Shown here: one piece after another, positions 36,302 through 48,112 of the stretch
Position numbering within the stretch: position 1 is the stretch's first letter
Layout: every line of letters begins with the position of its first letter
Source: Aralia elata
Lineage: Eukaryota; Streptophyta; Magnoliopsida; Apiales; Araliaceae
NCBI GenBank assembly: GCA_034770075.1
Contig: CM068379.1
Location: 22,567,506 to 22,631,505 of the forward strand
Reading direction: 5' to 3'
DNA length: 64,000 nucleotides
Made by a program: the position numbers and the translations under genes
Notes under the pieces: generated by a model
The model's input: only the letters and a program-made list of their open reading frames with translations
What the model was told of the DNA's origin: nothing
Databases searched by the model: none

Positions 36302-36517
36302 CTACAATCCAAGTTACTAACTCGATTAGTACATAGCAATAACATATAATATTATAACACATAACAAATATAGTTTATTTTAAGTATATACTTTTAGTTC
36401 TTTTGATGAATTTCCTCAATCCACCCCTTAATAACTCTATTTGAGTTCATTTACTAACTCTTCCATTTTCTCTATGGTCATATTCTTAAGGTTTTCTCCA
36501 ACCTAAGGTTTATAACC

Positions 36518-36537
36518 TATCAGCTCTGATACCAACC
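36518..36537 (-). other. Primer binding site of the minus-strand element
   Basis: In element sense TTGGTATCAGAGC follows the 5' LTR. This is the usual plant site complementary to the 3' end of initiator Met tRNA. Confidence 0.9.
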
Positions 36538-38141
36538 TATGACTTCTGGTACCTCAAACTCGAGTTCGGTGCTCCACGGTACATCCCATTCTATACAACA
36601 TAATAGACATGAATGTAATTACTATATTATTACAACACGTCTTACTCTCAATCCCAGGTTATATTACCCTAACATCATTCTAAAAGTTAATATTATGTCT
36701 TAATATTACATCAATACCATACTATTACAAAAAAGGTACTACGTCATCTAGACGTTCATCTTCCCCTTTCCTTTGTCCTTACCGGAACCTTCAACTCGCT
36801 TGGACTTAGCTGCAATGTTTAATATAAAGTAAGAATGAGCATGCAATTGCCCAACAAGTATAGCAGTTGAATAATAATAATATCATCAATCATATCATTT
36901 CTCTTCGACAACTGAATAATAGTTGTGAAATATTTTGAATAAGCAAGAATAATACTTTACTTTCGTTTGAAACATTTCCGAAACGACATACTGAGAGGAC
37001 ATAAGACCTTGAACTTTCTTTTGCTTTCTTGAAAAGGTTACACAGTTATTTTACTGCAAATCGTCTGACTTACAAGTACTTCTAGGTGGTCAGCCTATTA
37101 TACTCTATGTTGATCAACACTCTAGTTGAAAACGATTATATGCGTTTGTTTTAGGCGCTCGATTCCTTGTCAGAATAACTGACTAAAAAGTGCCCCTAAT
37201 ATTAGAGTTGTTCATCTCATTCATGTCTCAGAATCCTAACCAAAACAATTCGGTTGGATAGCTCTACATAATCATCAATAACATTTCAAGGATTTATTAT
37301 CAAATCAATAAAGCATTTCAATATCTGTCTAGCCGTAACAAATGACATCGATGTTCTTTATAACAGTTCATATATATGTGAACTTGAAAGCTTCAACAAT
37401 TTATGTCATAACATAGCTCGAATACTTGTGCAAATACTGAAAGATTTACATAAGTAAGGAATTCACACAACCACATATGTATTGCGTAAATCAGAACTTC
37501 AAACATCGCATGAGAGTCATGAGAATATAATCAAATGAGTCAAATAAACTTGCCCAACACCAGGGTTAGACAAACGTTAGAAAACTTGCCTTTTGCGTTC
37601 TTTAATAACTCAACATATCCTAAATTCATAATCTCTCGGACTCTCTAACAAGTCCGAATCTTAGCTCCAAGCAGCCTACCCAACTAGTTTTCTGCGTATT
37701 TTTATGAACTTGATACATCTCCATTAAATCGCCATAACTTCTTCATACGAAGTCGAAATGGGATCGTTCAAAAGCCTATGGTTTCCTTATTAAGTGTACT
37801 ACACATACCAAAAAGTTCATAACCTCCTAGGCAACATAACATCTCCAAAAATCACTTCTAGAGACACTGTTCATCAAGATTTTCATAATAAGCCTAGTTT
37901 ACTAATTCTTTCGCCACAGATTCGTTTTAAGAGCTTTTTACTCCGCTCCATGGGTGATACTCTTCATTCATAAGAGTATAATATGACACACATAAACACA
38001 ACATTTAAACACGGGTCATCAAGCAGGTTTTGTCCAAAACAGTCCGTTCATGTCCATTTCTTGCTCCTTTATGCATATGTATGGTTTTCTTTCTTTTGTC
38101 TCACTTTTGAATGCTATTAATAGATGTTTTAAGGTACTAAG

Positions 38142-41100
38142 TGTGACACCCCGAAATTCAGGTACCGATACCTCGAATTTGGTGCTCACGATAAAGTACA
38201 TCCATACGCCTCTAAATAACATAAATTAACTAATGCGGAATAAATAAATATATATTGTTCATTACAAAAAGTTTACTATGGTCTCAAGGTCTATAACCTT
38301 AAATAGAATACATCGCAGAATACAATAATAATATAAAACGATTCCACGATTATATAACGGGATAGTACATATAACTATTCCTTATGCTTTCCTTTACCGT
38401 TGTCCGCTTTGGAACTCCCCGGCTTAACTGCAATATGTTCATGATATAGCAAGGGTGAGCAACTACTTTGCTCAGCAAGTTTAAAATGAATAAAGGGGAT
38501 ATATCATGAATGAATGAGAACAATAATCGCATAGTTCAACAATTTAAGAACATTAAAGAAATAGCTAACAATATAATCAAAGTTCAAATGAAATAAAGAA
38601 TATTGATTATTTACTGCTGAGTGGTCCAATAGACTATGAACTTTTTGGCTAAAGGATCAGTCATTCAACTAACCCTTTTAAACGCCTGGCCCGTTAGTAG
38701 TACTTGAGGGGATCAGCCTCTAGTACCCTATGTATATGCATAACATTTAACTCTGACTGCATCGAATAATCGACACATTAAAATCCCCTAAATAAGGGTT
38801 GCTCTCTCAGTCCAAGAATCCATACCAATAACCGGTTTGGATAGCTTTTAAAAATAATAACATGTATATGTCTATCCGAAACAAATGGCGTAGACTATTT
38901 CCTTAAACAGTTCATGAATGAAGAACTTAAACGTTTCACAGTTCAACAACAGATAATGAATTCAAATGCACAATGTGCGAATATCATTAATTATCTTTGA
39001 CGTGAAGTAATTGACAATAATTAATCCACTAATATCATTTGAAAGTAATAACTCGTTTTGAGTCATGAAACTTGCAGCAATATACAACAATTGTATAAAA
39101 TAGAAAACTTGCTCATATAAAAATAATTGAGTAAGGAACTTGCAATAAAATAGAATGATTGCTCAATCAATAAATAACTCGCACAATAAACAAAAGTTGT
39201 ACGGTTGAGAAAAACTGCCCAATATTAAATTGAGTTAAGGTAAGAAACTTGCCTGATGTGCTGCTACAATATTACAACACACGCTCCTTAATATTCTACA
39301 CATGTAAATACATATTCGTATAACAATTAGTCACATAAGGTCTAGGTTCAAAACGGACGCTGCATCATTAAAACACATTGATTGCCATTACGACTATCCA
39401 GTAGTGGGTCTCGCTCCGTAGCGCCCCCTGGAAGCCAAACGAAATATGCAACCAGGTTATTCAATTTACACCTTAAGACAACACAACTTTGGTTGACATT
39501 TGAAAAACAATTAAGTAATTAAGGTTAAGGTCTAACAAGGTATAAATAACTAACTTTTTCAATCATTTAGGACAAAAATATAAGTGTTGGACCCGCTGGA
39601 AAGAATCCATTAGACCCGACCTGATTCGGTCTGACCGACCCGACCCAGGCCAGACACAACACTAGCGCTGCAGCGCCACGCCTTAGAACTGGACCTCACG
39701 CTGCGGCGTGAGTCCCGTGTTTTTCCCATGACAGGGCTTCACGTTGCGGCGTGAGCCTTAGAGCTTGGATCTCACGCTGCAGCGTGAGTCCTGGACTTTT
39801 CCCATCTTGCCCCTCGCTGCGGCGTGAGCTGCAGGGTTTATGAGTGACGCTGCGATGTCACTCTCCAGTAGCCGGATTCTGGATTTGATCCCAGTTCGCG
39901 ACTCCGACCTCCGGCCACTCCAACCTCCATAACTCCTTCAATACACAAGCAAATTGGTCCATTCCGGACTCTATGGACTCCTAACTTATGGGGCTACAAC
40001 ATATCAAAAATTTAGAATTACCCATAAATATTAACATGGCCAAATCTTAGGCCAAAGTACAAAGTTCATACTCTGTTTTTCAAGTTCTTAACAAGTTTTA
40101 CAAAAATTATTACTACGAACTCGTTTTAACTCGTTTATACTCCATTCCAAACTAGGTTAGCTTCGTAACCCATGGAACTACAATATCATAACATAAAAAT
40201 TTAACAAACATAGAATCATAGCTTTACAGTCCTCTAAAAAGTCCGAACGTCCAAGTTCATGTCCAAAGTCCATTGTTCTTGCTCCATTAAGCCAAGGTAA
40301 GGATTTCTTGCATTTTTGTTCCACTTTGAATATTATTAATGGCTTACATAGTCTCTTAACAACATATATAAACATCTAGAACAAACAAAAACATCCAGAA
40401 TCGCTAGAAAATCAATCCACAAGCTCAAGAGCTCAAAAACTAAGAAAACTTGAAAAACTTAACAAGAAATCGAATGGAATGGTTTTGGTTGGTGTTTTAC
40501 CTCTGTAAATCCTTCCTAAAGGTTAAGAAGATTGCTAGGCTTGCTTGGTTTGAGTTCTTCTTACTTGGATTCTCTTCTTCCTCCACTCGTGCCTTCTTCT
40601 TCCTCCTCTCTTTTTTCGGCGACTCTCTTCCTTTTTCTGGCGACTTCCTTCTTCTTTCTTCTTCCTCTTTGTAGCTCTCTCTCCTTCTCTCCCTCTCTTT
40701 CTACTGATGGAATGGTTTGAATGGGATGCAAGAGAGAATTGGAATGGTTTGAATGGGATGGGAGAGTGGAGGAGAAATTTTGGGAGAAAATGGGAGTGGG
40801 TTGGTTGCTCCATGAGGCTTGTCGGCTAAGCTCTCCCTCCTTGCATTTGATTGGTCTAAAATTGAGGGTTGGTTCCCTCTTGAAGTAACAAGCCAAAATA
40901 AATGCCCAAATACACGAAAATATATCCGAAAACTCCCACTTTTGTACCAAAACTGGTAAATAACTCTACCCAAAATTAAAATGGGTACTCCCATAAAATA
41001 TTGGGATGCATAAAAATAATTGTTATGGGATTTGTCTAATTATTCGGAACACTCATATAATACATTTCAGATACGGATAAAATCACGTATCAGCTCAAAT

Positions 41101-41424
41101 AAAATTTTCGACGCTTGAAAAAATTATTCGTTCGCATACACGCATTAACAAAATTATTCAACATCGAAAAAGACGAAAAAATATCGGGCATGAATAGTGC
41201 ATCGGGAAACGTGCCCCGTAAATAGTAATTTAAACACGCTACGCGAAATCAATTATTCACTTAAACAAAACTATAACACGTAAAATTTCATGCATTCACA
41301 TAATCCAGGTTGTCACACAACTTTTAAACATGCAACACAAAAATAATATTAATAAAATATAATATATTCATTAATATTCAAAAATTCGAATTACAAGGTA
41401 AATCCAGAATTCCTGGTCGTTACA
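38142..41424 (-). mobile_element. Solo LTR inside the 5' LTR (3283 bp)
   Basis: On the plus strand it runs tgtgacaccccg…ggtcgttaca, with perfect CTAAG duplications at 38137-38141 and 41425-41429. It is another member of the same broad LTR group, with TGTAACGA-type ends in element sense. It carries a cluster of CTCACGC-TGCG-GCGTGAG palindromes at 39690-39860. A purine-rich minus-sense stretch lies at about 40560-40730. No internal domain is present. Confidence 0.93.
39690..39865. repeat. Cluster of CTCACGC-TGCG-GCGTGAG palindromes
   Basis: There are five units within about 170 bp: at about 39697, 39739, 39771 and 39813, plus gtgacgc-tgcg-atgtcac at about 39843. Several are near-perfect inverted repeats of 7 bp with a 4-base centre, and changes keep the palindrome in part. 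Confidence 0.8.
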
Positions 41425-42443
41425 CTAAGAACATATATGTTCGTTCATTAACAACCAACAACAATCACAACAATCACAACAACATCTACCATTAACGAAG
41501 CAATAACTTAGAAAGCTTGAGATGGTTATGGAAATAGGCTAAGGTTTTGTTGTTACCTCTTGTAGCTTATCCTCTTAGTGCTAGATGATTAATACAGTAG
41601 CTAGACTACTCTCTTCTTCTTCTTCGTCGCCTGACTCTCTTTCTCTCTATTTTCTCTCTCTAGCTTCTTCCATGTTCTTTGGTTCTTGCTTTGTGATTGC
41701 GAGGGAAAAGAAATGAAAGGCTATACAAGGGACGTATATGCAGATGAAGGAGCTCAGCTCTTTGAATGAGCTAAGCGTGCTTGGTCTTCTCAGTTCCCCG
41801 TAAATGGGCGGGAGAGCTTTGCGTTCTCCCATGCTTGGTGTCGGGTGGTTCCCTCCCCTTCTCCCCACATTTGCTTTATCTCTCATTTTCCTCTACCAAA
41901 TGTTGAATTGTTTCTACTCATGTTATTGGTCGGCGACTCCTCCATTCTCTTCCGCCTCCTCTCTCCCGCCCGTACGCGTCTCTGTCTTTCTAAATTGCTG
42001 CAGATTTTTAATGACCCATTTCCCTCTTGGGTCATGGGTTTGGGTCATGGGTTGCGGGTTCGGGTCATGGGTTCGACTCGTGGGTCTTGGGCTCCCATTT
42101 TGAGCCTCCATTCACAATTCTTTGGGCTTCTAACTATCAATTCAATTAGGCTTCAAATAAATCATAGTCTTGGATTATTAATCCCTCTCATTAATGCAAT
42201 GACGAAATTAGGAAAAATTGAAAACGCGTTATTGCGTAAATAGTATTTTAGCGTTATTCCTCTAAATGATTTAATCAATACCATGAAATAACAACACTCA
42301 AAAATTATCATATACACATCATAGGTTATAATAAACCTTCAAACATATAACACAAAATAATATTAATAAAAGCTCAATTTATTCAATAAAATTCATAGGC
42401 TCGTATTACAAAGCTACCCACGATTCGTGATCGTTACAGTTAT

Positions 42444-42735
42444 GGAGATCTATTAGAGATGCATGCAGCTAAAATATATACCAAAGAAATATTTCGGCGT
42501 TATCAAATTTAACTGATCAAATTCCCTAAGTTAACTTCTACAAAGGTACATGAGATGTCAACTCCTGATTCAAAAGGCTAAAGTCATGTTTCCTGAATCT
42601 TGTCATAAGTATTTAACAGTTGTGCATTATATAGATATCGGGATGGCGAAATGTAATTGTAAAATGTTTGAACATCCTAGTACGACAAAAATATATTTTA
42701 CCCAACTGATGTTAGCACGTTTTGTGCAATAAGCC
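42444..42735 (+). pseudogene. FAR1/FHY3-like MULE transposase, 3' part
   Basis: It continues the gene cut at 25121. It reads EMHAAKIYTKEIFRRYQ, which matches the FAR1-family 'xxAxxxYTxxxFxxFQ' block, then KVHEMSTPDS. A SWIM-like start follows (MAKCNCKMFEH, the C-x-C). The expected C-x-H partner is not recognisable, and stops break the frames. The join across 25121/42439 is what places the retrotransposon insertion inside this gene. Confidence 0.7.
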
Positions 42736-43118
42736 ATTGAACAAAAAAACTGTAATTAGGCGACTAAATAATTTAAAACACTTCAATTAACATATACCAT
42801 CAAATTAATTTGATGGACGTCGAATTTGCTACAATAATTTCCTACATGGCTTAAAAAAAGAAGAAGAAAAGTGTCACAAATGATGTGGAGCTTCCAGATT
42901 AGTTTTGGCAGCAAAGTGGGACAACTCAGCTTGTATTTAACATATACAACATATCAGGTTATAACATTTAGGCATGCACTAAGAGAGACAAAAAATAGGG
43001 TTTGTTCTTCATTCGCAACAATCGATTAGGATAATAATCGATCCGATCTTGCCCCCAAAAATTGGGCCTTCTCCTTCTTGTTGTCTTGCGATCTGATCTA
43101 CAAGTCGGGTTACCAGTG

Positions 43119-43606
43119 ATGCCTTCAAGAATGTCGAGTATGTCGTTAAAATGGCTGAAGTGCAAGTGTGGTATTGATGTTGCCTCTACACCTCTACAAA
43201 GGAAAAATCAAAAGGAAAATAATTATTTGGATGTCAAAATTTCAATGTAAGTGTGTTCAAATACTTTGATGTTCTTTATTGTACTGTTTTTAAGTTTTTT
43301 TTGGCAAAAATATACTAATACTATGTACTTAATTTGTTACAGGATACTAAATTTTGTAGATACTTTCAGTGGGTGGATGATGGTTCCATGGATGAAGTGA
43401 TGAGTACAGCTAATGAAAGCAGTTTTGATGGAGAGAAATTGAATGAGAAAATTACAAAGCTTAAAGATAAGATGAAGAAAAAGGAAAGAAAATGTTTAAA
43501 ATGGGAGATTGAAGCTTTGAGCATGAGAGAGACAAATAGGAAATTGATAATTTGTTGTGTGATATCTTGGATGGTCATTGTATTTTTGTTTAGCTTGGTT
43601 TGTTAG
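43119..43606 (+). pseudogene. GRF-type zinc-finger protein with coiled coil and C-terminal membrane segment
   Basis: Exon 1 (43119-43246) reads MPSRMSSMSLKWLKCKCGIDVAST. After a frame change and a TAA it reads LFGCQNFN. The donor is GTAAGT at 43247. Exon 2 (43343-43606, acceptor TTACAG) reads DTKFCRYFQWVDDG. Together C-x-C…GC…FC--F-WVD is the GRF zinc finger of small plant proteins. A Lys/Glu-rich coiled coil follows, then a hydrophobic tail (LIICCVISWMVIVFLFSLVC) long enough to span a membrane. The frameshift lies in the middle of the finger; exon 2 is intact. It converges on the MuDR-type gene at 44326 and may belong to the same transposon. Confidence 0.7.
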
Positions 43607-44325
43607 ATTTATATGTGTTAAATTTGTTGTGTTATGGTTGGTTAGGTTCTAATTAGTTGGCATAGATGTGTATGAATAAATTTTAGGTTGGTGTAATGAA
43701 TTTTGTGTTGGTCTAATTAGTTGGCATATATTTATGATTGATTATGACATAAATGTTCTCCCTTTTTGCATTAATTGCATAAATTTTGACATGAATGATC
43801 CCTTTCTTATGTAAAAATTTTGACATGAATTGTCCCTTTTATCTTTGGTCCATTTTTGCATGAATGGGTCCCTTTCTTCTTTGCCCCTATTTATGCAGAC
43901 CACACAACACATAACTATAGATGACATAACAACACATACTTGCAGATCACACAACAGTACACCAGCACAATAAATACACAAGCCTCTACACCAACACACA
44001 CAATCAAGCACAATAAATGAACAAAGCCAAAAAAAATTATAGAAATCAGCAATATCATTTTATAGTCAAGATTTCCAGCTAGGATTTTTGGCACTAAAAA
44101 ATACAAACATATTAGGTTTAACATTCATTCTTACAGTTGCTATTACATTGCCAGTCAAATTGTGGCACCTAAAAATACATTGCCACTCTACTTACATCTT
44201 AAATACATTGTCAGTTCCCAAAATTCAACAAAACCAGTCTAGTTACATAACAGTATATAACAGTGTTCCCCTAGGAAAGCGAAAAAGATAACATAAATAA
44301 TATAACTAATTGTTTCTTAAGGCCC
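43607..44325. other. Spacer between convergent GRF and MULE genes
   Basis: No gene. At 43770-43880 the phrase ttttgacatgaat occurs twice with a following tccctttt, a short tandem-like repeat. Confidence 0.4.
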
Positions 44326-46333
44326 CCTTTATTGTGCTCCTCTTTTCATTGTACTTCTGTTCCCCTTTTGTGATGATACCCCAACATCAGCCCCATCCTT
44401 TACATGTTTCTTTATCCCATCCTTTGCACTTTTCTTTGCCCCATCCTTGTTAGCCCCATCTTCTTTGGCATCTTTCTTTTTCCCACCTGCCTTAGTAGCT
44501 TTCTTTGCCCCCACCTTCATTAACACTGCCTTTCCTTTTCACCTGTATAATAGGCACACATTAAATAAGTCATAGGCATAATAAATATCTTATCAAGAAT
44601 TGCACTTCATTGTGAACAAAATTAATTTTTTAAAGTTGGACTTACATGTAGCTTATCAGGCCTAAAATTCCTTTGCCTTCCTTATTCTGAGGTCTCACCT
44701 TACTTTTGAACATCACCTTGAGTCATCTCCTTCTCCTTTTTTAAACTACAACCACTTTTATTGTGGCATTTTTCTTTACAAAATGAACAAGTTATTAGAG
44801 CTCCTCTCTTTGAAACCTTTTTACTGTTCTTTGACTCCTCACTTACATCTTTCCTCCTATTTCTCTTTGGCCTACCCTTAATTCTCTTTAAAATAGGAGG
44901 CAACATAACTGACAACCCTGTCTCTGGCCACTCATTCTTCCAACCCATTGGCTTAATCAAGGAGGAGTATGATTTCAGGTATATCTCTCTATGGTAGCAG
45001 TGGGACACAAAAGTCCTCAACTAGTGTCTCTTAGTGAAGTATAACAGTAGCAGCACGAGGGCAAGGAATGCCAGAGAGCTACTACACACCACATGAGCAG
45101 GTATATTCTTCAATGTTTACCTTATATTTCTCACTTATGTCAGAAACCTCATACCCCAACCCACCATCCCATTCATAATCACAATAGGTAGTTAACTTAA
45201 TAGCTTTGTTCAGTTTTGTCACAATTTTAGGGCATAGTAAACCTTCCCTATTAAGCATTTCATCTATCTTTGTATGTATTTTATTCATTATCTGTGCTTT
45301 AATATCCTCACACATGGTTAGGATAGGTCTATACCAAGCATCTAGAATCCAACTATTAACTCTGACATATTATTTGTCATCACATCACACTTAGTGTCAG
45401 TCTTAAACCATGTTTTGTTTCAAAGTTGAGGTGGTGTACCTAGTAACGCAATGTGTGCTTCCTTTGACTCCTTCTTTGTATCATTCATTGGTCTTCGAAA
45501 ATTATTTTTATTGTTGGCCTTTGATGCTTTCCAAAACAACAACTTTAGAGTTGTTCGCGAAAATCTTTTCCTCCAGTTGGCATAGATATGTCTAGCACAA
45601 CATTTATGCTCAACCTGTGGAAGCATTAATTTTATGGCAGGGACTAAGCCCTATCCAAAGACAAAAAGAAATTAGCATTACAAGCAAGCAATATAAGAAA
45701 CATAAGTAAATGAAAAAATAAATTAAAATTACAAGTTAACAGTATAGGTTATACCTTTTGTTGGTCAGTTATGACTGTCCATCCATGTCCTTCCTCCACG
45801 CCAAGATCTTCTATCATAAGTCCAAGAAACCAGCTCCATGAATCCTTATTTTCACTCTCAACTACAACTATACATATAAGGAACATCTAATTATTGGCAT
45901 CCCTACCAACTGCACTCAAAACCTGCCCCTTGCAATAGGTTTTTAAAAAACACCCATCAAGGCCTATAATATGCCTACAACTAGCTATGAAAATATTTTT
46001 TCAATGCATGAAAGCATATATACATCCTTTGGAACCTTGGGGAAGTACATTGATCATTCCTAATTTGCACAGTTGACCTAAGATTTATATCTAGAATTTC
46101 ATGTCCAAAATCCCAAATCCTCTCATAGTGTTCTTTTAAAGAATTCTCAACTTCAGAAAGGGAAATTTTTTTCACTTGTAAACACTGAGTTAAAGAGGAC
46201 TTCAAGCCAAACCTCACCTTAATTGCAGATTGTATTTCCTTCAATCTGATTCTCGACTTTGATCTAACCAAGCTCCCAGATTTGTCTACTAGCCACATTG
46301 ATCTTATCAGCTTGATTTTGTTCTTCCTTACAC
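44326..46333 (-). pseudogene. MuDR-type MULE transposase, core and C-terminal part
   Basis: Minus strand from 46333 down. It begins RKNKIKLIRSMWLVDKSG, directly continuing the part cut at 62685. It goes on FQRMYICFHALKKYF (core start) and HKCCARHIYANWRKRF (the C-x2-H block near the third catalytic residue). Next come KCDVMTNNMSESF (one residue off frame) and the SWIM finger YTCSCGV…GIPCPRAA. There the C-x-H has become C-P-R, and two stops lie between its halves. The tail is Lys-rich with CSFCKEKCHNKSGC (C-x2-C-x4-H-x4-C knuckle), and then an Ala/Lys/Asp-rich end (44526-44329). There are many stops. Confidence 0.82.
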
Positions 46334-46519
46334 TAGGGGTGGGCAATTTTTTTTATATTTTTGGTATTTAGCCAAATTGTACCGGTTCAAACCGGTAGGC
46401 TCGGGACAAATGGCAACTGGTCCAGGATTGGTACATGTAACTGGTATATACCAGATATTCGAGACCGAGATTGGGAAGTAGTTTTGCTTGTTCGGTATAT
46501 ACTGGACCGAACCGGTTGC

Positions 46520-47604
46520 ACCGCTTATAGAGATTTATTCTAATTTCTAAGACAATAAGTCAGTAAGACTTAATCAATTTATTCCCAAATCAACTCTCTG
46601 CCTCTCCATCTCGATTGCTCCCAACCTCTAACCGTTCCTCTCTATCTCGACTTCTCCTCCGTTATTCCTCTCCATCTTGATTGCTTAACTGCTCTGATCT
46701 CCAGTCTTCATATCCATCTTCTCTTCAATTCGGCGTCTGCTGCATCCAATCTCCAGACTCCATATTTGCGAACGAGATTTTTCTTAGGTAATAAGATTAA
46801 TTTTTTTAATTTCTAGACTCCATCTTCACAACTGTTAATGATAATTTTTCCTTCACTATTCTTTTAATACTTTTTTAATTGAATTTGTTTTTTTTTCTAG
46901 GGTTTGTTACAAAACAATTTTGTTCTCAAAATTAGAATTTTTTTGGTTAATTAATTGTTTATTTACTTTTTTTTTCCTAAAATGTAATTTTGACTTCTTA
47001 AAATCATTTGATTATTTAATTTTGATTTCTTAAAACCGTTATGGCTAGACCACTATGTACTGAAGACAAAATTTGAAGTCAAAACAAATGAGACTTATTT
47101 CTTTTGGAGTATAGATAAAAATAAAGACTTGATTTAGTAGGATAAACAATTTAAAAGATTACCAACTCTTAGTTAAACTACTTAATCTTAATTTCAGAGA
47201 GTAAGGGGGGGGGGATTGAATCTATAATGTGCTGAATTCAGTTGATAATGCTCTTTGACTTCTAATATATATATACACACACACACACACATATATAATA
47301 TATTAATTTCTCTTTTCATTAATAACTCACTTAAAATTTTGTGGTCACGACAACTAATCATGTTGAGGCTGCAATATGCTTGTCCATCCCAAAACACTAA
47401 ACATAAAATCTCAAGTATGAAAGAAAACGAACAGTGCTGCCTGCATGGTATATATTTCAGCTTTTTTAAAATTAAATTGATCATATTTCATGTGAATTAA
47501 AATGTATACATTGTATTTTATACCTACATGCCTAGAGCATATTTTCACCATTTGATTTTATTTATTATCTAAAATAGTTTGTTTGTATTCTTATGTACAG
47601 TGTG
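46520..47604. other. 5' region of the hAT element: leader and intron
   Basis: A pyrimidine-rich stretch (46590-46760) suits a 5' UTR. A likely intron ends at TACAG 47596-47600, just before the transposase ATG. A (TA)n(CA)n microsatellite (47264-47300) and a run of G (47205-47214) lie inside. Confidence 0.5.
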
Positions 47605-48112
47605 ATGGATAATATGGATAATGATATAACAAAATTATCCGATGCAAATCCAATGCAAGCCCCAAATAATGGAGGAGACAATGGAGGAGGCGAGGCGTAA
47701 AATCAAAATGAGGTTGAAGAGATTAAGCAAATAATCGGTAAGACTCGTTCTACTATATGGGAACATTACATAAGATTTAACCAAAAAGATGAAATAAAAG
47801 CTAAGTGCAAGTATTGTGGTCAAGTTTTAAAAGTTGTCTTGAAAAAAAATGGGATAAGTAGTTTAAAAAATCATAATGCAAGATGCAAATTGTACCATCT
47901 TAATATTCAATTAAAGGAAAAAAAATCACTATTAAATTTTCCACCTTCATCAAGTATTAATGAAGGGGGTCAAGACTTGGAAGAGGAATCAACTAATAGT
48001 GTTTGTTTATAGAAATTTGATCAAGAGTTAATTAGGAGAGCATTTTCTTTTATGATAATTGTTGATGAACTTCCTTTTAGCTATGTAGAGAATGTGGGCT
48101 TTAAATACTTGA
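47605..48112 (+). pseudogene. hAT transposase, N-terminal part with BED zinc finger
   Basis: ATG 47605 opens an Asn/Gly-rich start that meets TAA 47698-47700. The same frame continues IIGKTRSTIWEHYIRF, then AKCKYCGQVL…SLKNHNARC. This is the BED finger (C-x2-C…H-x4-C) that binds the element ends. A TAG at 48010-48012 and the LTR insertion after KYL (48112) end it. The other half resumes at 59839. Confidence 0.85.

Larger units (their letters stand above)
25122..42438 (-). mobile_element. Ty3/gypsy chromovirus-type retrotransposon (minus), with two nested solo LTRs
   Basis: Order on the minus strand: 5' LTR 42438-36538, primer site, acidic leader ORF, gag, protease, RT-RNase H-integrase-chromodomain, polypurine tract, 3' LTR 28503-25122. 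LTRs run TGTAACGATC…TCACA in element sense. The flanks GGTAT (25117-25121) and GTTAT (42439-42443) differ at one base and are read as the 5-bp target duplication. Without the two solo LTRs the element is about 11.7 kb. The RT and integrase types and the C-terminal chromodomain point to the Tekay/Del group. Every frame is broken, so it is not autonomous. Confidence 0.9.
36538..42438 (-). repeat. 5' LTR of the minus-strand element, split by a solo LTR
   Basis: The two parts 36538-38141 and 41425-42438 align with 25122-28503. About 810 bp are missing at 37614: ataactcaac joins atatcctaaatt, with a shared aac at the break. The terminal dozen bases next to the primer site are also lost (tatgacttct against tgtgatgcccc). 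Near 42045-42075 it gains a short extra gggtcatgggtt repeat. Confidence 0.9.

Noticed and set aside
36523..36534. A tRNA gene piece
   Set aside because: The Met-tRNA-like sequence is only the primer binding site of the retrotransposon. No cloverleaf is present.
39690..39865. CRISPR-like array of palindromic repeats
   Set aside because: Repeat spacing is irregular, spacers are related, and it lies inside a plant LTR.
40535..40950. Minus-strand Lys/Arg/Glu-rich frames
   Set aside because: They lie wholly inside a solo LTR, and a purine-rich tract explains the composition.
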